This document shows, piece by piece, positions 5,936-9,499 of a DNA stretch of 9,499 bases. Source of the DNA: DASWFI01 sp036394315 (lineage in GTDB: Bacteria > Patescibacteriota > Doudnabacteria > UBA920 > O2-02-FULL-48-8); assembly GCA_036394315.1 (NCBI GenBank), contig DASWFI010000029.1, forward strand, positions 1 to 9,499, written 5' to 3'. A program made the translations under genes and the position numbers. Every line of letters starts with the position of its first letter. Positions within the stretch are counted from its first letter, which is position 1. The notes under the pieces are model-generated. The model was not told the origin of the DNA. It made no database searches and saw only the letters and a list, made by a program, of their open reading frames with translations.

Positions 5936-5956
5936 TCAACGAAAATAGACACGGCA

Positions 5957-6841
5957 ATGAAGGAAAGAATACCAACTTACGACATCTGTAATCTTCTAGA
6001 TAATGCAGCTTCATTACAGGATGTGGTTGTATATGATATGCCGGATTTTCTGCAATCACATCAGGATTTAGTATTCCCTCACCGTCATTCATTTTACCAG
6101 GTACTGTATGTTGAATCAGGCGCAGGAAAACACATTATAGATTTTGAAACCTATCCTGTAAAAGGAGACACGTTATACTTCATGGCGCCCGGCCAGGTGC
6201 ATACCTGGTTGTTTGAAGGTAGTATCGAAGGTTGTCTTATAAATTTCAATGATACGTTTTTCAGCTCTTTTCTTTTAAACAGCCATTACTTATCAGATTT
6301 TCCATTTTTTAGCGGTAACAGTAAATATGGGGTATATCATTTAACGCCTGATGCAAAAAAAGCTGTGATGCCTTACTTCGAGATACTGCTGAAAGAACAG
6401 GGAGAAAACAATCTGCATAAAAACGATTTAATGCGTACGACCTTATTGCAGTTATTTCTGTATATAAGCAGAAGATTCGTCTTACAATTTAAACCAAATA
6501 GCAACATAACCAATTACAATATACTTCGGAATTTCGAAAAACTGATAGAGCAAAACTATATCCGGCTGAAATTACCGAAGGAGTATGCTGAACTTTTATT
6601 TATTACCCCTAATCACCTTAATGCCCTATGCAAGCAGGTAGCTGAAAAATCTGCCGGAGAAATGATAAGGGAAAGAGTTCTTTTGGAAGCTAAAAGAAGC
6701 CTGGTAAACGGTAATGAGTCCATAAGTGAAATAGCCTATAAACTCAATTTTGAGGATAATTCCTATTTCGCGAGGTTCTTTAAAAAATACGTTTTTGTGA
6801 CCCCCGAAGAGTTCAGAAAAAATACTCAACTAAATAAATAG
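5957..6841 (+). CDS. AraC-family transcriptional regulator
   Basis: This 294-residue protein has the two-part layout of AraC regulators. The N-terminal cupin-like sensor domain (about residues 30-135) shows HRHSFYQVLYVESGAGKHII near 42-61 and APGQVHTW (77-84). The C-terminal double helix-turn-helix (about 188-290) ends with SISEIAYKLNFEDNSYFARF (255-274) and TPEEFRK, the hallmark of the family. I start at the ATG at 5957. An in-frame TTG at 5933 would add eight residues but lies inside the TACCTTTG element, so it is less likely. The stop is 20 bp before the oxidase gene on the same strand, which suggests one transcript or at least a functional link. The effector is unknown. Codon use and base composition are AT-rich like the oxidase genes and unlike the sod cluster. 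Confidence 0.85.
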   Translation: MKERIPTYDICNLLDNAASLQDVVVYDMPDFLQSHQDLVFPHRHSFYQVLYVESGAGKHIIDFETYPVKGDTLYFMAPGQVHTWLFEGSIEGCLINFNDTFFSSFLLNSHYLSDFPFFSGNSKYGVYHLTPDAKKAVMPYFEILLKEQGENNLHKNDLMRTTLLQLFLYISRRFVLQFKPNSNITNYNILRNFEKLIEQNYIRLKLPKEYAELLFITPNHLNALCKQVAEKSAGEMIRERVLLEAKRSLVNGNESISEIAYKLNFEDNSYFARFFKKYVFVTPEEFRKNTQLNK

Positions 6842-6861
6842 AACTAATCAAGATAACAAGC

Positions 6862-9015
6862 ATGAATACAATCCGCCGAGCTAAAAGCAAATTAATAAGT
6901 ACAATGATTATTCTTGCTTTTGCAACTACTGCAACGGCTCAAAATGAATCATTCAACCTCAACCTCAATAAATATCCGGTAGGCACGATAATACTTGCCG
7001 CACTTGCTTTTGGTGCGTTGATTGCAACCGTGATATTTCTGTCGTATAACACCTGGCAAATCACGAAAGAATTCTTTAATTACAAAAAAATAAAACCAGG
7101 AGATGAAATGGATAATTACATGAAAAATCTCACTTCATCTGAAATAGAAGTGATACTGAAAAAAAAAGCCACCAGGCAAAACGCTATTAAAAAAACAACC
7201 CTCATGCTGATGATGCTCTTTTCATCATCAGTAATTTTTGCACAGGATGCTAATAACGCACCAGGTTCAAAATCTTTAATCAGCCAGCCAGGTATCATTA
7301 TTACGCTCTCATTGATCAGTATCCCGTTATTTATATTAGTTATTATATTCGTATTAAGGGCCAACGCATCCCTGGTGGTATTCAGGGAAAAGGAAAAATT
7401 GAAGAGAGCGAAGAAACTGGCTGGCTACATTGAAGAAATGGATGTAAGTGGACAGGAGGAAGAGCTATTAAAAAGAAAGAAAGCATTAGATTATCAGTTA
7501 CAGCAAAATGAACTTTCGGGTAGCCTGATCCCCAGTGACGACAAAGGGTTAATCAATAATGTCAGCAATGAACATTCGCTTCACTTATTTGCTACCAAGA
7601 AATACCCCATTAAACGGCCTAAAATAGACCCCGAATTATCCAAACTTATTTTATGGTACTTAGGTTCTGCTATTATTTGGTTAGTGATTGGAACAAGTGT
7701 AGGGGAATACCTCGGAATAAAATTTGTAGCTCCGGATGCAGACCATGTAAGTTGGCTAAGTTTTGGCCGGTTAAGGCCTGTCCATACGAACCTTGTTTTT
7801 TGGGCATGGTCAACCCTTGGAATAATGGGATTAGGTTATTATGTTATACCCGTTACCAGTAATGCACCCATTTTTAGTTTGAAAAAAGGATGGCTTGCGC
7901 TTAAATTGGTCAATATAGCAATGTTGGTAGGTGCAATTTCACTCATGTCAGGCTTAAATAATGGCGGCGGCGAATACAAAGAATTTGTCTGGCCGATCAT
8001 GGCTGTTTGGGCTGGCGGCCTGACACTTACCTTATATAATTTTATTAAAACTATTGCCAATCGAACGACAAAAGAAATTTACATCTCCAATTGGTTTATC
8101 GTCTGTTCCTTTATTTTTATTTTGATAGTTTCTTTCATAGCTTATTTGCCTTTTGGTCAAAACGGCATTGGAGAGACTATTTTGCAGGGTTACTATATGC
8201 ACCAGGCAGTAGGACTTTGGTTTATGTTTTCTAACCTTGGTTTTTTGTATTACTTTCTTCCGCAACAATTGAATAAACCAATTTATTCTTACAGTCTGGG
8301 CATATTGGCTTTCTGGTCCAATATCTTTTTTTATACCATGATCGGTACGCACCATTTTGTATTCAGTGCTTTACCCTGGTGGCTGCAAACCACTGCGATA
8401 GTAAGTAGCGTCGGAATGTTGATACCGGTTGCCGCAGGCACAATCAATTATTTAATGACATTTAAGGGAGACTTTAAAAAGGTAGGGACCAGTTATACAT
8501 TACCCTTTTATTTGGTAGGTATAATTTTCTATTTTACGGGTTCGTACCAGGGTACTGCTGAAGCTTTCAGGTACACAAATTTACTTTGGCATTTTACTGA
8601 CTTCACTATCGCCCATTCACACTTAACGATGTATGGTATTATTTCATTTCTACTTTTTGCCAGCATTTACGCCATAGTGCCAAGGCTTACAGGAAAAGAA
8701 CCTCCCAAACTAACCGTGGGCGCTCATTTTTGGCTTTCATTTATCGGGGTGCTTTTCTACACTGTTCCATTGATGATAGGAGGTACTTTAAAGGGTTTGA
8801 TGTGGATGGAGCAAAAGCCATTCATAGAAAGTGTAATTATGATGGCGCCTTATTGGCTATGGCGGGCCATTGGCGGCAGTATGATGTGGATGGCCCATAT
8901 CATTTTTGCTTATAATTTTTTTAAAATGACTATTGGCAGGAATCCGATTGATGTAAAAGAAAAGGCGTTTAAGGCTGTACGGTTTAACATAACATTGGCA
9001 ACGGAAAACATTTAA
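6862..9015 (+). CDS. ccoN: cbb3-type cytochrome c oxidase subunit I with N-terminal extension
   Basis: This is the membrane catalytic subunit that reduces oxygen to water and pumps protons, with low-spin heme b, heme b3 and CuB. The conserved core covers about residues 262-700. His308 (PVHTNLVFWAW) and His587 fit the low-spin heme ligands, His585 the heme b3 ligand, and His447 (MHQAVG), His497 and His498 (THHFVFSALP) the CuB ligands. Tyr491, six residues before His497, fits the cross-linked tyrosine. HFTDFTIAHSHLTMYG (577-592) is typical for this group. The protein has 717 residues, while CcoN is usually about 450-500. The extra 260 N-terminal residues hold two similar modules, each a hydrophobic segment ending in AQ (12-27 and 112-128) followed by a second hydrophobic helix (39-63 and 143-168) and a charged tail (68-105 and 175-217). 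Whether the extension is normal for its relatives is uncertain. It lies 20 bp after the AraC gene and 17 bp before ccoO. Confidence 0.9.
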   Translation: MNTIRRAKSKLISTMIILAFATTATAQNESFNLNLNKYPVGTIILAALAFGALIATVIFLSYNTWQITKEFFNYKKIKPGDEMDNYMKNLTSSEIEVILKKKATRQNAIKKTTLMLMMLFSSSVIFAQDANNAPGSKSLISQPGIIITLSLISIPLFILVIIFVLRANASLVVFREKEKLKRAKKLAGYIEEMDVSGQEEELLKRKKALDYQLQQNELSGSLIPSDDKGLINNVSNEHSLHLFATKKYPIKRPKIDPELSKLILWYLGSAIIWLVIGTSVGEYLGIKFVAPDADHVSWLSFGRLRPVHTNLVFWAWSTLGIMGLGYYVIPVTSNAPIFSLKKGWLALKLVNIAMLVGAISLMSGLNNGGGEYKEFVWPIMAVWAGGLTLTLYNFIKTIANRTTKEIYISNWFIVCSFIFILIVSFIAYLPFGQNGIGETILQGYYMHQAVGLWFMFSNLGFLYYFLPQQLNKPIYSYSLGILAFWSNIFFYTMIGTHHFVFSALPWWLQTTAIVSSVGMLIPVAAGTINYLMTFKGDFKKVGTSYTLPFYLVGIIFYFTGSYQGTAEAFRYTNLLWHFTDFTIAHSHLTMYGIISFLLFASIYAIVPRLTGKEPPKLTVGAHFWLSFIGVLFYTVPLMIGGTLKGLMWMEQKPFIESVIMMAPYWLWRAIGGSMMWMAHIIFAYNFFKMTIGRNPIDVKEKAFKAVRFNITLATENI

Positions 9016-9032
9016 ATTTTAAATACGTAAGG

Positions 9033-9499
9033 ATGGAATTCACCAATAATCATAAAAAACTCTTTAAAGCGGCTACCTGGCTGTTTGTAATACTAACCTT
9101 ATTTGTAGCCATAATACCTTCCAATAAAAATGCAAATGATAGTGTGCCGCTTCCGGGATATAAACCATTATCGCCGGAAGAAGAAGCCGGTAAGTTAGTA
9201 TATATAAATAATGGTTGCGTCGCCTGCCACTCACAGCAGGTACGTGATGTCGATATGGACAAAATGTGGGGTAAGCGGCCAAGCATGGCCGCCGATTATG
9301 CAGGTAGTAAACGAATAAGTTTTTGGATAACCAATGCTAATCTAATGGGTACGCAACGTACCGGCCCTGACCTTACTAATATTGGTACAAGGCAGTCGAG
9401 TAAAGATTGGCACCTGTTGCATTTGTTCAATCCCCGTGCTGTAGAAAAAAACTCCATTATGGCAGCTTACCCATGGTTATTTGAGATAAAAGAGAAAGC
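9033..9499 (+). CDS. ccoO: cbb3-type oxidase subunit II (monoheme cytochrome c), 5' part
   Basis: The frame from ATG 9033 runs off the window and gives 155 residues plus two bases. CcoO is the membrane-anchored monoheme cytochrome c that feeds electrons to CcoN. A single N-terminal membrane helix lies at about residues 10-28, followed by the heme c site CVACH (62-66) in NNGCVACHSQQVR. MGTQRTGPDLTNIGTR (105-120) and SIMAAYPWLF (141-150) match the family, with Met143 as the likely axial ligand. It starts 17 bp after the ccoN stop, so the two are almost surely cotranscribed. The frame is certain. The start is supported by the position of the membrane helix, although the only purine-rich stretch is directly against the ATG. 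The C-terminus, and any further ccoQ or ccoP gene, lies outside the window. Confidence 0.92.
   Translation, partial: MEFTNNHKKLFKAATWLFVILTLFVAIIPSNKNANDSVPLPGYKPLSPEEEAGKLVYINNGCVACHSQQVRDVDMDKMWGKRPSMAADYAGSKRISFWITNANLMGTQRTGPDLTNIGTRQSSKDWHLLHLFNPRAVEKNSIMAAYPWLFEIKEK

Larger units (their letters stand above)
5489..5956. other. 468-bp scar-like spacer between the redox and oxidase clusters
   Basis: This spacer holds a tRNA T-arm-like fragment (5524-5546), the terminator of the sod cluster (5581-5619), an integrase remnant (5623-5739), a small 7-bp hairpin (CTATAAC 5757-5763 with GTTATAG 5769-5775) and the candidate promoter of the AraC gene (5928-5935). To its left the genes are GC-rich, to its right they are AT-rich. 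I see no intact gene in it. Confidence 0.6.

Noticed and set aside
6862..9015. Nitric oxide reductase (NorB) instead of CcoN
   Set aside because: The conserved Tyr six residues before the His pair, the HFTDFTIAHSH block and the adjacent CcoO-type monoheme cytochrome fit cbb3 oxidase, and NorB-type glutamates are not seen.

Overview
The window looks like a chromosomal segment from a member of the Bacteroidota, possibly a Chitinophagaceae-like soil or water bacterium (the phylum is a fairly safe inference, the family is a guess). The clues are promoters of the TTTG / TAnnTTTG type instead of -35/-10 boxes, near absence of Shine-Dalgarno sequences, a CcoN of the Bacteroidota kind, a GxDLY-type SGNH hydrolase, and the remnant of a Bacteroidota-style integrase.

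Layout. Bases 1-668 hold no intact gene: the tail of a reading frame that enters from the left (3-71), a decayed frame that ends exactly at a strong hairpin terminator (189-354), and a small frame interrupted by a stop codon (525-644). A DUF1801 protein follows (669-1115, +). On the minus strand lie a secreted hydrolase with two SGNH catalytic domains (1308-3101) and, upstream of it, a winged-helix regulator with a SufR-like C-terminal cysteine cluster (3180-3803). Divergent from the regulator is a plus-strand redox cluster: manganese-type superoxide dismutase (3876-4493), a flavodoxin-fold NAD(P)H/FMN reductase (4536-5090) and a nitroreductase that has lost its N-terminal half (5108-5488), closed by a clear terminator at 5581-5619. 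The regulator and sod face each other across a 30-bp inverted repeat that overlaps the -33 element of the sod promoter, so autoregulated redox control of the cluster is the natural reading.

Between 5489 and 5956 is a scar-like stretch with a tRNA T-arm-like fragment and a 38-residue remnant of a tyrosine integrase arm-binding domain. To its right base composition becomes visibly more AT-rich, and a second unit starts: an AraC-family regulator (5957-6841), then only 20 bp later a cbb3-type cytochrome oxidase subunit I (6862-9015) with an unusual N-terminal extension of about 260 residues, then ccoO (from 9033, running off the window). The oxidase unit would provide high-affinity oxygen respiration, with the AraC protein as a possible linked regulator.

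The points most worth following are the cysteine-rich regulator with its operator at sod, the duplicated signal/membrane modules in front of CcoN, and the integrase scar at the composition boundary. I see no CRISPR array, no intact insertion sequence, no intact tRNA or rRNA gene and no obvious defence system.
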